DNA of 64,000 nucleotides, taken from assembly GCA_022836615.1 (NCBI GenBank), contig MU405267.1, positions 124,001 to 188,000 on the forward strand, in the 5' to 3' direction. The notes under the pieces are model-generated. The model was not told the origin of the DNA, did not search any database, and saw nothing but the letters and a program-made list of their open reading frames with translations. This document shows positions 20,162-32,094 of the stretch, in pieces; positions within the stretch are counted from its first letter, which is position 1, and each line of letters starts with the position of its first letter. The translations under genes and the position numbers were made by a program. Source of the DNA: Annulohypoxylon bovei var. microspora (lineage: Eukaryota; Ascomycota; Sordariomycetes; Xylariales; Hypoxylaceae).

Positions 20162-21502
20162 CTATCGTTCCATCGCGCTCAACTGCCGGCTGATCTCGCG
20201 GAAGTCTGGCCGCTGGCGACCGGTGGGATCCGAGCATCGTCGACGCAGAGCCGCGAGGAGCATCGCGACCCGCAGCTCCTCCTCGTCGAACCTGTGCCTC
20301 GTGACGCTCCACACGTCTTCGATCAGGTGAGCGAAGGCGAGCACCTCCAGCCGCTCGACCTTCCTGTGATTTATGTTCCCGTATATAGATGCCGCCCCGA
20401 AGTCGCCTAGGAATGCGTGCCCGTCTTCGTTATAGAGTATATTGTGCGCGTACAGATCACCGTGCGCCACGCCTCGCTCGTGCAGATGTCTCGCCGCGCT
20501 AGCGACGCCTTGGAGGATTCTCAGACCCTGGCGCGCGGTCAACCTGACCTCTTGCGAGAAGCAATCCCTCGTGCAGGACTGTAGAGACGGCGGCAGACCT
20601 AAGGTGCTGTAACACGTTGGGATAAGTTGCATGACGAGCCCTTTCTTGCTAGGATGATCAGTAATATTCCCCAGAGGATCTATGAGATTCGTGTGCGATC
20701 CAGCCCTCATGCACGCCTCCATCTCATCGGCAGGCGTTCCGTCGCTTGTGACATCTCCCTTGAACAACTTGACGGCCACCTCCTCAGCCTGGTCGATGCC
20801 GTTCCACGAGCCCTTCGAGATGGTGCCCGATGCGCCCTCGCCAAGGAGATCGCGGATATCGAGATCAGCCCAGCTGATCTCGGGGAGCAAGCCAATCGGT
20901 GTGGTGTCACGGGCATCCTTCGACGTCGCAGGTAACGAGCAGCATGGATTCCCGGCAAACGACAAGAAGGCTAGCTCCGGCAAATCAAAGAGCCAGTCTG
21001 GCAGTTCTTCAAAGCAATTGGCCGAGAGTCGCAACAGACCGAGTTTCTTACATGCGACCATCTCGTCCGGCAGGCGACGCAGCTGGTTCCCGGCCAACAT
21101 GCACTTCTGAAGGCGGCAGCATCGACCAATGCTCTCGGGCAGCGACCGAATCTGGTTGTCGGTGAGGATCAGCCAGCGTAGCTTCGGCGGCAAAGAATCC
21201 TCCGGCACCTCGACCATCCGGTTGCCTCGAAAGGCAACCATCTCAAGCTCGGGACATGAGGCCAGCTGCGCGGGGAAGACGGCGAAGTTGCAATTGGAGA
21301 AAAATGCGACCTTGAGCTTCTTCAAGCAGCCGAAGCCATCGGGTAGGATCGATAATGCCGTGCCTGAGAGGTCGAGGTGCTCGAGAGAATTGGCGAGGTT
21401 GAAGATCTCGGCTGGAAAGCGACTCAGGGGCTTTGAGATATTCAACTTGGTGATCTCACCTTCTGAGTCCCCGTTCTCTCGTAGATTCGCTAGCTGGTGC
21501 AT
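20162..21502 (-). CDS. Leucine-rich-repeat protein kinase, bacterial-like
   Basis: Single exon, 446 residues. Residues 17-190 hold about seven leucine-rich repeats (for example LPESIGRCCRLQKCMLAGNQ, and LRLSANCFEELPDWLFDLP). Residues 215-446 are a protein kinase: Gly loop GEGASG (221-226), VAVK with Lys245, Glu260, HGDLYAHN with Asp349 and Asn354 (HGD rather than HRD), and GDFGAAS with Asp367. All catalytic residues are present. There is no signal peptide or membrane segment, so it should be cytosolic. From memory the LRR-then-kinase order and the HGDLYAHNIL loop recall soluble LRR kinases annotated in proteobacteria rather than fungal kinases, which suggests transfer. The gene borders the gene-poor island. 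The substrate is unknown. Confidence 0.85.
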   Translation of the reverse strand: MHQLANLRENGDSEGEITKLNISKPLSRFPAEIFNLANSLEHLDLSGTALSILPDGFGCLKKLKVAFFSNCNFAVFPAQLASCPELEMVAFRGNRMVEVPEDSLPPKLRWLILTDNQIRSLPESIGRCCRLQKCMLAGNQLRRLPDEMVACKKLGLLRLSANCFEELPDWLFDLPELAFLSFAGNPCCSLPATSKDARDTTPIGLLPEISWADLDIRDLLGEGASGTISKGSWNGIDQAEEVAVKLFKGDVTSDGTPADEMEACMRAGSHTNLIDPLGNITDHPSKKGLVMQLIPTCYSTLGLPPSLQSCTRDCFSQEVRLTARQGLRILQGVASAARHLHERGVAHGDLYAHNILYNEDGHAFLGDFGAASIYGNINHRKVERLEVLAFAHLIEDVWSVTRHRFDEEELRVAMLLAALRRRCSDPTGRQRPDFREISRQLSAMER

Positions 21503-23013
21503 TTTTCGTCGGAGAGGTTTGTTTAGATCATCTAATCATGCCTACTGGTGGTCTCGCTGAATTGTCTAGATTGCTAGAGTGCGAGAGAGCGAGAGAGTAG
21601 TAAGATAGACTCCATTTCGGCTGGGGACATGAGAGGGGCCACAGGGGATGAGCCAGGCCCCATATTTGTTAACTCGTCCAGCTCATCGTCAATTTAACCG
21701 TCGACTCATAGTAGTTGAGCGGTGCTTATACCAGGCTAGGCTTACGAGGAACTATTTCTACACGGCAACAGATATTTGGGTTAAATATAGATTAAATGAT
21801 CATACTGTCATCTTGTAGGTAAGATAGCCAAGACTTACATAGGACTACAACTGAAAGTGTACTGTAAGAGTATTAGTATTAGTTGACTAGTAGGTAGGTA
21901 GTTATTAGATAAATCCTTCAAGACTTCTTACTCTCAACCTGGAAGTGAATTCCAGCTACCTTATACTTGAGTCACAGTAGTAGGTAGAAAAGAAGATAAA
22001 TATGTACATCAGCCAAGAAAGAAAAATCACGAGGATAATTGGTTTATATATTTTTTTAAGGTTGAAGGTTTCCATCGCACTAACCCCGCCACCCCACCAT
22101 CTCACACTCAGGTACGTACCGTTATGTTTAACTTTCCAGCCACACCTTCCCGCCGCAGGTACTAGCCGCATATGCCCACTTTAATTTGCGATTCTGTCAT
22201 TCTAAGCCAAGACCTTCGGACCTTGTATGTACCTACATACGAAGTAGCTATTCTTAACTTCGTATTGAACATCTTCAACCTCGATCGAGAGCTGGTCTGG
22301 TTCCTTCGCCTTGTCCTCAACATCACCCTCTCGCGAAGCCAGTTAATATCTTACGAGTAGCGCATTAATCGCTCCTTAGTATTCACTCCTACATTCGAAA
22401 TCTTCTACCGCTTCGCAATACATGATTTCCCTTACCCGACCTAACATCCGACTAAACTCGCGGTATCGTTACCTACGTCTTCGTCGCTTCGTTCGTCACC
22501 AACATAAGCAGTTCGACGAATTCCTAATACTGAGGATCTAAGTACATACAGAGACTACTACTACGAACAACAGATCCTAGCGGAACGAGTTCTCCCATCC
22601 TTCACATACGCGTCGCGCATCTTTTCGTTCTTTTTAATCTGTGCTCTACACGAACATAGACGATATATTACGAGCAACGCCTTCGATCTACTTGTCCCTC
22701 TACTTCTCCCTTTCGTCAAGGCTACGCCGTTTAACCCACGGCCTCAGAACAGCCAACTTAACAGTCGCGTTACCGTCATTTTAGCAGCTGTATTCGGACT
22801 GTTAAAATCTCACGAAGAACCCGATACCCAACTGAAAAGTTTAGTTTAACGACTCGCGAGACTTAACAGTCTATCGTCAATAAAGAAGCCTTGAAAACAT
22901 ATGGTTCTACATATACCTCTACAGCTTCTGTGCCATTATCTGCTTAGATATACACCTACTCTACGATATCCTTTCGTCTCTGAAATCCCGCTTCACTGAG
23001 ATATCTCCACATC
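21503..23013. other. Divergent intergenic region LRR-kinase/TAF8
   Basis: Promoters of both genes are expected here. A GCGAGAGAG purine tract is at 21570-21597. Short open frames show no domains. Confidence 0.5.
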
Positions 23014-23995
23014 ATGGATACTTCTCGAAAGCGTCCTAGCACCGGTGGCAGCGAGCCGGGCCATAAACGCCAGAAGGTCGATGCCGACGCTCGCTCCGTT
23101 ACCCCAAACGCGACCATTCCAGCAAAGTCAGCAGCTTGTGAGGCTGTTAGGGACCCTACTACGCATGATTTCGGAAGAGACGGCTTGAAACGCTCGATCA
23201 GCCTGCAGCTACATCACGCGGGTTTCGATAGCTCTAAGAGCGATGCCCTAGAGGGTTTCACGGAAGCCGCAGACACATGTACGTGCAAAATGATGCTGCC
23301 ATTTACTTGTGAATTGGCATTCTGACTATTGTATAGACATCACCCGCTTTATGGAACACATAAAACGAAGCGCGAACGCGGCACGAAGGAACAACCCAAC
23401 CCCTCTGGATTTCGAGTACGCCCTCGAGAAGGCAAACGTCCCCTTGTCGTCCCTAAAGCCGCATCTAAAACATACCATTCCGAAGGAGGAGCTCGCGCCA
23501 TCCTTTTTCAATCCCATCAAAGAGGACATTCAGCAGTTCGTGAAACCTCGACCGTTCTTGGGCGACGATCTATCCGGCCAGAAGGAGAAAGACACGCGAG
23601 CCTATGTCCCGAAGCACTTCCCTGCGTTTCCTAGTCCTTACGCATACAAGTTCACCCCGTACGAGCACACGGTGGATCGTAGCAAGGAGCAGGGACGGGC
23701 CGAGACAGACGCGAAGAAGGGCGAGCAGGCGTTGCGGCAGATAAACCGGGCTGCTAGAATCAGCCGCCAGAAGGAGATCAGAGCAATAGCCAGGCACAAT
23801 CCCCTAAGCAGAGAGCGACAAGCGGCGTGGGAGAAGATGATGACGAAACTCCTTCCCGAGGCCGAGCCGACGAATCTCATTCCCGAAATCGCCGATCATA
23901 GCACGATCGTCAATTACGGCGCCAGGCACGGTCGAAAGGGTGTGCATAAGCCCAACCGACGATCTCAGCTAGATGCTGCTAATGGCATGACCTGA
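23014..23995 (+). CDS. TAF8: TFIID subunit TAF8
   Basis: Two exons, 23014-23278 and 23337-23995, give 307 residues. The 58-nt intron starts GTACGT and ends TATAG and splits a Tyr codon. The N-terminus is basic (RKRPS, HKRQK). Residues 65-125 form the TAF8 histone fold: SLQLHHAGFDSSKSDALE, then a helix around DTYITRFMEHIKRSA and the PTPLDFEYAL motif. Residues 180-200 carry the TAF8 C-terminal signature (VPKHFPAFPSPYAYKFTP). TAF8 pairs with TAF10 in TFIID, and this conserved proline-rich segment is part of the complex-binding region. A basic C-terminus follows. The protein acts in RNA polymerase II initiation in the nucleus. Confidence 0.88.
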
Positions 23996-25035
23996 TGTAC
24001 GATCGTTGATCTGGGTGAAGATGAGAATTCCTCGGTCTAAACAGGCTGTTTTTCTGGTCCTCTACTGGTAGGAATATCGTTTCAGGTAAGACACTGCCGA
24101 TGCGTATGAGTATCTAGGTAGATGACGCAGCCATCTGACTTGACAAACAGGATTGACGAAACTATTCGCGTGATGAAAATGGCAATTTCTACGAAGTCTT
24201 TATACATCATCATTGTGGATAAGCAGGATTTATTCGACCCAAGGAATCGGCATTAACCTTGTGGCATTGTTTCTCTCGCATTACCGAACGTCTCGCGAAC
24301 GAGGAACTGTTTACGAAATGTGGTTAGGGAAGGACATAGGTTTGTGGTCCTCCGATCTGGGGAGGATTTCATGATTTGGAGTTGGAGTTTTGTCACTTGA
24401 GATACCCAGGTAGCATGCAATTGCCTACGTTGCTTGTATGGATGCATTTGCTTTGCGCAATACTGTTGGATTTCCGGATACATTGCTATCGATTGTGAGT
24501 TGCCCTTCCTGATAATGCGTAGAAGCCATCGTCACCTGGTTACCTAATGAGCAGTGAGTGTAGCCTTGTGCATCAAAAGGAACGTGGACCTCGAATAACA
24601 TATCTCAGATACAAATACCTGCATATCTAAGATCATATCCATGATGTGCCAGGCTCTTCGCCGATAAATCATAAACAGTCTGAGCCCCTTTGATTACCTC
24701 AGCGAAAATAATTTAGAATTGCGGACAGGTGCCAGGTGGTTGCCAGTTGATAAATGTCTCTGTCGCAGCTGACGAAGCTTATTCGGAATTTGCGAAGTTG
24801 ATTGGTGGAAGCCCCACCTCTTAAGACAAGGCTAGGGACGACCCAGGCACTTTCCAATTTAGCGATTCTACCCTAAAGAAATCGCACACAAAATTTTGTC
24901 GGGGAAAATTTCCAGCAAGCAAAGGAACGACTTTCAAACATCGACCATTCCAGCGAAGCCCAACACCAACTCTTTTTTCCCTTCCCTCCCAGAACAAGGT
25001 GAACTTCGCGCGACACATTAGAGTATCCCTTCACA
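23996..25035. other. Intergenic, TAF8 3' flank and RACK1 5' leader
   Basis: No gene recognised. The last 200 bases are pyrimidine-rich (CCTTCCCTCCC at about 24980), as expected for the leader of a ribosome-associated protein gene. Confidence 0.5.
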
Positions 25036-26590
25036 ATGGCCGAGCAACTCATTCTCAAGGGAACCCTCGAGGGCCACGTAAGTTAAATCAATCCATCAAT
25101 CAATTGGAACCCAAATCGCAAACATCCATGACGAGAGTCGGGATGCGGTAGAAGCGCATCTGGACGAGATAAAAAATAAGCAACAAGCAACAATAAAATA
25201 GTAGCTAATATTTTATGTCAACAGAATGGCTGGGTTACCAGTTTGGCTACCTCAATGGAGAAGTATGATTCCTTTTTTTATTATTTCCCATTTTCCATTT
25301 CCCACTTCCCATTTATGGCAATTATGATATATGATCAGAAGCTTACCTTCGCGACGCAGCCCTAACATGCTACTCTCCGGTAGCCGTGACAAGAGCCTAA
25401 TCATCTGGAACCTCACCCGCGACGAGTCGCAATACGGATACCCCAAGCGATCTCTCCACGGCCACTCTCACATCGTCTCCGACTGCGTATGTCATCTCTA
25501 TCTCTATATCTATATCCTATTCTAGCTACTTGCTGCAATGCCACCGGGTAAACGAAGGTAGAAAGGGTAGAAATACTTTTGCTGACGGGTTGGCATCTAG
25601 GTTATCTCCTCTGACGGCGCCTACGCTCTGTCTGCTTCGTGGGACAAGACCCTCCGACTCTGGGAACTCGCCACCGGCACCACCACGCGACGATTCGTCG
25701 GACACACCAACGACGTCCTCTCCGTCTCTTTCTCCGCAGACAACCGACAGATCGTCTCCGGATCTCGCGACCGAACCATCAAGCTGTGGAACACCCTCGG
25801 CGACTGCAAGTTCACCATCACCGACAAGGGACACACCGAGTGGGTGTCCTGCGTCCGCTTCAGCCCCAACCCTCAGAACCCCGTCATCGTCTCCAGCAGC
25901 TGGGACAAGCTCGTCAAGGTAAGCAACCAACCACCAACCAATTCTACAGTTCCCGCCAATTCCGCAAGAGGAGAGAGGAATACACGAATGCTTTCACGTG
26001 ATGCTCTGCATATTAAAGTATTTGCTACTTCAGAGCTTGTTCGCAAGCCATGAGACATCTTAAACACCAATGCCCTGATGAAACGCCTCGTTATATGTTC
26101 CTCCAAACTCTCGCGTGTGGAAGCTGTACGTATTCGATTCGATTGCTGACTCGTATGATCTTAGGTCTGGGAACTCTCCACCTGCAAGCTCCAGACCGAC
26201 CACATCGGTCACACCGGCTACATCAACACCGTCACCATCTCTCCCGACGGATCCCTATGCGCCTCCGGCGGCAAGGACGGTACCACGATGCTGTGGGACT
26301 TGAACGAGTCGAAGCACCTGTACTCCCTGAACGCCGGCGACGAGATCCACGCGCTCGTCTTCTCCCCCAACCGATACTGGCTCTGCGCGGCCACGGCCAG
26401 CAGCATCATCATCTTCGACCTCGAGAAGAAGAGCAAGGTGGACGAGCTGAAGCCCGAGTTCACGTCGGTCGGCAAGAAGAGCCGGGAACCCGAGTGCGTG
26501 AGCTTGGCCTGGAGCGCGGACGGTCAGACCCTGTTCGCCGGTTACACCGACAACATTATCCGAGCGTGGGGTGTCATGTCGAGGGCATAA
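25036..26590 (+). CDS. cpc-2: RACK1 / Gbeta-like WD40 protein (CPC-2, Asc1)
   Basis: Five exons give 316 residues, the family length: 25036-25077, 25225-25262, 25360-25486, 25601-25918 and 26165-26590. All junctions keep frame. It starts MAEQLILKGTLEGH and continues NGWVTSLATSMENPNMLLSG, then SRDKSLIIWNLTRDE. It holds seven WD repeats with SWDKTLRLWEL, SRDRTIKLWNT, GKDGTTMLWDL and CVSLAWSADGQTLF. RACK1 binds the 40S subunit and links translation to signalling; in Neurospora it is cpc-2, a cross-pathway control gene, and in Cryptococcus Gib2. Intron 4 (25919-26164) hosts a snoRNA. Confidence 0.96.
25992..26083 (+). ncRNA. snR24: U24-like C/D box snoRNA in RACK1 intron 4
   Basis: Inside intron 4 are a C box GTGATGC (25998-26004) and a D box CTGA (26075-26078). 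They are bracketed by a perfect five-base terminal stem, TTTCA (25992-25996) with TGAAA (26079-26083). A C'-like ATGAGA lies near 26050. The segment TATTTGCTACTTCAGA matches my memory of yeast U24, and CTTAAACACCAA resembles the second U24 guide. In yeast, U24 also lies in the intron of ASC1, the RACK1 gene. U24 guides 2'-O-methylation of large-subunit rRNA. It would be released from the spliced intron. Confidence 0.82.
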
Positions 26591-27108
26591 ATCCTTTTCC
26601 CGGGGGGTGTCGATATCGGTCATTGACTGGGCGTATGGGATGGGCTTGTCATTTGAGCTTTTACTAAGGGAAATGGCAATCGACGTGGCCGGCAACGAAA
26701 ATATTAGAAACGTTGCGCTGCTGCTTGGTTGCTACCATAAGGTAGACCCAAAATCTAACGATTTGTGAAGACACTCTGATATCTTTTCTTGCTGGTGCTG
26801 TGACATGAATCTTTTAAGGTTCCGACTCTTGCTGAGTAGATTCTCATATTATACATATCATATGTTAACTATACATGTGTCTAGGATCGTGAGCCCACTA
26901 CGATGAGTAGACACTTACTCCGGCATCGACTCATCGGTATAGCAGGTAAGAGCTGGGGACTATTGTTTATCATGAATAAAGAAAGATAAAGGTAAAGGTA
27001 TAGTAAAGGTATAGTACAGGTAAGGAAAAGAAAAACACTTATTCGGTATCATTGTCTACCTAATTAATGTAGTTGGGTGGATATCTTACACATATTACAC
27101 ATAGTATT
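26591..27108. other. Intergenic between convergent RACK1 and STE2
   Basis: Shared 3' flank. GGTAAAGGTATAGTAAAGGTATAG repeats lie at 26990-27025. No gene seen. Confidence 0.5.
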
Positions 27109-28622
27109 CTATTCTTCCCTCGAACTCCTCCCACTTTCTATAGTGACCTGGTAATCCCTCCGAATATGTATCCTCTTAGTTTCTTCATCTTTCGGACCGT
27201 TTTCTACAGAGTCCTCGAAATCTACCCTCCTATCCCCCATCTCGAGATCGTCAGGATCACCATTAGCGGGTGATCTGGATCCCCAATACCTACTACTGCT
27301 GTTCACAGTCGCCGCGTCCTCGTCTATCTTAGACGAGCCTCGTAGGTAGCTATGAGAGGAAGGGGGAAAGGGGAGCGTAGTGTCGTTGGAAGCGAAGAAA
27401 GACGAGGCACGGTGACGACTCCCCCTGCCTCCGCGGTGAGACCATTTTCCTTGGTTAGACCGTCTCAGCCGCGAGTTCCCCGAGTCGGAGCCCCGGTAGA
27501 AAGCCGCCACGCTGATGAGCGGCAGCCCGGCCGCTACGAGCGTGCCCACCCAGGACCCGGCGTCGAAGGGAAGCACGTGCGTGTTCAAGGGGCCGGCTGC
27601 GATGTCGAGGCCCGCGAAGAGACCTACACGATTGTATTAGTTCTTCGTTCTTCATTCTTCGTTTTCTCCTTTTTGATCCCTTCCCCTATTCATAAAAATA
27701 AAAAGAAGTGCCACTTACAAGGCGCCAGCATAAGTACCCCGTTGCCAACCGCCAGTATCTCCAGCGAGGTCAGCCCCCTCCTCCCGCCGGCCCCGTCCCC
27801 CCCGCCCCTCAGCGTCAGCGTGATCGAGAACTTCCTCCCGGCCCCGCGGCCCCGGAGTATGCGCCGCGTGGCCGCCAGGTGCAGCGCCAGGTGCGCGAAG
27901 AACACGCCGCAGAAGTAGAAGACCGAGATTGCGGCCAGCACCACGGCCGCCGCCCCCACGCTGTCGACCGGCAGCGGCAAAAGGTGCCCCTTCAGCGCCT
28001 GCGTGTGCCGCACCACCCACATCACCCGCACCACGATCGCGGCCAGGGCGAGCACCACCGCGAAGATCAGCACCGGCATCCGCCACCAGCACTTGCCGAT
28101 CTGCTGCCGCCTGCCCGCGGCGGACGACTGCGGGCTGCGGCGCCGCCCCCACGTCCGCACCAAGACTCGACTTTGTAATGCTAGTGCGGTCTCGACGAGC
28201 GCGACCTGCACGGCGCTCAGCGCGCTGGCCGCCGTCGTCAGCCGGTACTCGGCCGGCCGCAGCACCGACGCGTCCTGCGTCCACGCCACGTAGTACTCGG
28301 TCAGCGGCCCGGGGAAGTACAGCACCAGCAGCGCGAGCCGCGTGATGGCCACCACGAGCAGCCCCGTCTGCGCCAGGTGGATCGGCCGCCGCAGCTTGCG
28401 CGAGGGCAGCAGGAGGAGCGTGGTTAGCAGCGAGGTCAGGCAGAGCCCGAGCTGCACGCCGTAGTTTATCGAGGTGTTGGCGAGCCGGATCCGCTGCGCG
28501 TCGATCGCGGCCATGGAGATGGCGATCAGGGGCGCGGGGTTGGTGCCGTTGGCGACGCCGGCGATGTAGAAGGTTTGGTTGCGCGGGTCGAAAGACGGGG
28601 ACGGGGATGGGGATGAGGCCAT
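27109..28622 (-). CDS. pre-2: Alpha-pheromone receptor, Ste2/PRE-2 type GPCR
   Basis: Two exons, 28622-27719 and 27623-27109, give 472 residues. The 95-nt intron starts GTAAGT and ends GTGTAG, splitting a Cys codon just before the sixth membrane helix. The N-terminus has FDPRNQTF with an N-glycosylation site. TSINYGVQLG at the start of helix 1 is a Ste2 hallmark. Further class-D features are LVLYFPGPLTEYYVAW after helix 2, ISVFYFCGVFFAHLAL in helix 5 and LVAAGLPLISVAAFY in helix 7. Seven hydrophobic segments can be counted. The C-terminal tail is Ser/Arg-rich and cytoplasmic. Ste2-type receptors bind alpha-factor-like peptide pheromone and signal through a heterotrimeric G protein in mating. 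The protein is Ala/Gly-rich and GC-rich, so it looks rather diverged. Confidence 0.82.
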
Positions 28623-30400
28623 CGTGATGTGCGCCGCCGCGGACGAGCCGAGAGGGTGGAGAGCTGGGGGCTGTTGTGAAAGTGGAACCTTTTTCTTCGA
28701 TCTGTGATGTGGCTCCTATTCCACTCCTTGGATGTCTACGGGAGGTTTCTGGCTCGCATGATGAATGGACGATATCTACTTACACCACTAACGACAGGAT
28801 TAAAGATGGAGAGATAGGAGTACATGGGAAGAATGGGGGGAGGTCCCTCCTGTTTGTAATACCGACCTACCGGATAGATCTACGTCTCGATAGATCTACG
28901 TCTCAATAGATCGGTCAGCACGATTCCCCCCCTGGCTTCGAAAAGCAATGACGCCGGTTCTGGCCAGCCCCGAACAATGTGACTGGTGCTCGAAACCCCC
29001 TAGTGGACGCCACATCGCCCCGAAAAATCAAATGTATCTGAGTCTTGTCTTCGACCCGTCCGCCCGCGCAGCCTGGCTGGCCTAGATGGGGGGCGTGCCC
29101 CGAACGCATGTCTCGGCTGTCGGAGTTCTGGCTGGCTGGTCGAGAAGGGATGGGAAGGGATGGGATGGGATGGGCGGGCTGACCCGCGCTGGCGGTGTGT
29201 ACAGGTGCGTCGTTACACATCGAGACGGCTTTATTTAATTTACGGGCGGCCTGGGGATTCGGAATTGATGAGCCTCAAGTCGATTGGTGATATTTTAAGA
29301 CGACTGATCGTTTCTCGTTTCTCGTCTCTCGTCTCTCGACATATGCCATTAAGACCACACTGAATAGGCGATACCTACCTAGAGAATAGACAAGGGATAG
29401 TCTTCTACGATGGGTGGTGATATGTGATATAATAATTGGCCTACGAAGCAACTTGATTACTGATATCTATTCAAAACCACCTTCCTGTCTTATGGAGACG
29501 ATGGTCTAGAGTCTTGTTCCCACGAAGACGAAACAAACGGTAACAGTAATCTAGATGGAACGTTGACTTAGCCGTCTCCTTACATTCCGGCCGCATAGTC
29601 CTTGTTAAAATTACATTTATTACTACCTACCTAGCCGTGCCGCAACCCCATCAACATACACTATAAAACATCATTTAACATATCAATCTTGAACGGCACC
29701 GTAGAATTATTCCTAAGGTTGTCCATCTTCACCAGCAAGATGAGATCTATCATTCAAACCCTCGATCCCCTAGCGTAGATCGATCTCGTTCGATTTTTGC
29801 GGTCGCGATTTCGAGGAAACAGGGTCCCATGTGGCTATGGTAACTCTAGGCTTTGCGGCTCAGCCCGCACGCATTCGACTCCTATTCGACGTGTGATGGT
29901 TCTGTCTAGGCCGCTGTAATATCACGTCGCAGAACTGGGCTCCTCCAAGGCGTAATTCTTGGTTCGCGATACCAAAGTCCCCTATAACTCGAATCGATTC
30001 TTCTGTCTGATTGGAAGACCAGTACGGTGTACGGTTTCGAGGACCCTAGAAAGCTTGCTGTGACGCTGCCGAACTAGGAGGAGGCACAGCTATTGCGACA
30101 TGTTTAATATAGGTAGTGATATGGTTGCAGTGATGATTTTCAGCATCGTGTTGGTTGATGGGTCGTACCAGAGGCGGAGTATTAAATAAGTCTTTCCTTC
30201 AGCCTTAAAATATTGTAATTCTAAAGATTTATGTATGTTTGCCTTTCCAGTATAATCGTGCTCGCGCCCGCAGAGCTGTAGGGTTAGCTACCTACCTACT
30301 ATTGGTCTTCGACTTCGTTAGTTTATAGGAGACTTCGTCGCAATACTCCAAACCGTATATTACAACCAAGGCAGACGTTACCGCCTTAGGTATCTTAACG
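28623..30400. other. Divergent intergenic region STE2/SUR7-like
   Basis: No gene recognised in about 1.8 kb. A GGGAT(G)-rich run lies at 29147-29175 and CTCGTTTCTCGTCTCTCG repeats at 29312-29338. Promoters of both divergent genes are expected here. Confidence 0.55.
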
Positions 30401-31578
30401 ATGGCAAGAATAGCGTCCTTATTCGCGGGCCGGGTCGTCCACGTATTTGCACTCGTCGTCGTCGCGACCGCCTTTGCACTACTCATAGTAGTCAACACGA
30501 CGGCACTCGTCGATCATGACTTGGTGCTATTCGAGGTGTGGAATCCGGATATCAATTATCCCCATGGTATGGTGCCCCCGCAGTTCGATTTGGTGAGTCG
30601 AGTGATGATCTTCTAGCTTTGTGACTCTATATGAGGGATGGGTTTTGTCACGGATTTACTTTTCCTCAAGAACCTCGAGAACTTCAAGCATGGCAGGTCG
30701 CTAACAGGCGGGTAGGAACATACGGCTACTGCCTCCACGTATACACATTCTATTCGTAAGTACCTAGCAATTCATACCTAAACCATTTTCTATATGTACC
30801 TACCTATCTACACGTATGCAGGTAGTTAACACTCCCAAGGAGCTCAGACCCCCCAGCAGACAAGTGCATAACCCCAACCATAGGCTTCGACCTCGGGGAC
30901 GCCGTGGGTTCTATATCTGTCCTCAGCTCCGGCGATCTTCGTTCCGAGAGCGCGTTGACCAATGCTATGGTCCTGCATCCGCTGGCAACCGCCTTCTCCT
31001 TCTTCGTACTCGTAACCTCCGTCCTCCCGCGTAAATTCGTCCCTCCCGTCGTATCGCCCATACTCTGCGGTCTGGCTACGTTGCTCGAGCTGATCGCGCT
31101 GACCTGCAACTTCGTGGTCTTCTCGAACCTGAAATCGAAGCTCGCAAACTCGTTGAGCAACAGCCGTCACTACTACGCCGTAGGGTTTTTCGATAAGGGG
31201 ATGGTGATAATGATAGCTGCTGCCGTATGCCTACTCATCGGCAGCATCTCGTTGTTCGCGCGATGGTGGTTTGGGCGTAGACTGAAGAAGACTACCCACG
31301 ATGCCCATGACGCCCATGACGCCGCCGCCACTAATGGAGGAGTAGAACAGGACCAAGGCAAGACAGATTATAGCTCTGGCACCCTAGCACCGCTATACGA
31401 GGAAGACCTTGGAAATAAAGCAGGATATACGGAGCTCTCTGGGGGAGCTTGGGCGGATCGCCATGAGCTGGATAGTCAGGACCGCCCTGTCGAGTTGAGG
31501 CGTCAGGGGAGGTACTATGAGCTACCAGTTACACAGCCAGTCAGTCATGATTTAGAACAAGGCTCGGGGAATAGGTGA
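30401..31578 (+). CDS. SUR7/PalI-family four-helix membrane protein
   Basis: Three exons give 329 residues: 30401-30592, 30697-30755 and 30840-31578. The first intron (GTGAGT to GGCAG) joins PPQFDL to VANRRVGTYGYCLHVYTFYS. The second starts GTAAGT; the phase-compatible acceptor used here is AAG at 30839, because the stronger TGCAG at 30821 would give an immediate stop. Four membrane helices: residues 8-30, a pair around LHPLATAFSFFVLVTSVLP and ILCGLATLLELIALTCNF, and MVIMIAAAVCLLIGSISLF. The loop between helices 1 and 2 has the family-like GTYGYC and C-ITP motifs. The cytoplasmic tail is hydrophilic and ends with Tyr- and Pro-containing stretches. Relatives act in eisosomes or ambient-pH sensing; which applies here is unclear. 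Confidence 0.72.
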
Positions 31579-32094
31579 TATAGGACTAGTGAGACTAATG
31601 AGGTATGACTAAAGTCATCGAAGGCAAAGGAGAAAACTTTAGGTGCAGCTCGATACTATTGGATTTGCGTCACTTCACGATTTCCTAAGCAGCCCTGGAG
31701 TGTTGCAAATAACAGACAGCAGAGTATCTGGTTATGCGAGTAGAGGAATTTACAACTTAGTCTTGAAATTTATAATTAACTTGTGTCGACCAATAAAATA
31801 TTGGTACGTTAGCTACCAGCTCTCTTTGGCTATGTAGACTACCTGAATTTTCGGTGCCCCTATTCTCAAAGCGTACTGAAGCCTGTATAACCTTTGACGC
31901 CTCAATGTGCAAACCTGGAATTGCAGTGTCCTTATGGATATCGGCTTGCGTGGCATAAGAAATAAGCGAAAGATAAAAACGCCGACCCTATGCATTTACA
32001 CGTGGGCAAGTAAACGTACTACTATGTCATCTGCCACCTGGCAAAAACCATCACACATAACCGCCCGATATCCTGGCTACGTTCCTCATCATTC
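31579..32094. other. Intergenic between convergent SUR7-like gene and RPB2
   Basis: 3' flanking DNA of both genes. No gene seen. Confidence 0.5.

Noticed and set aside
24253..24483. 76-codon minus-strand frame upstream of RACK1
   Set aside because: No domain and it lies in the likely RACK1 leader or promoter.
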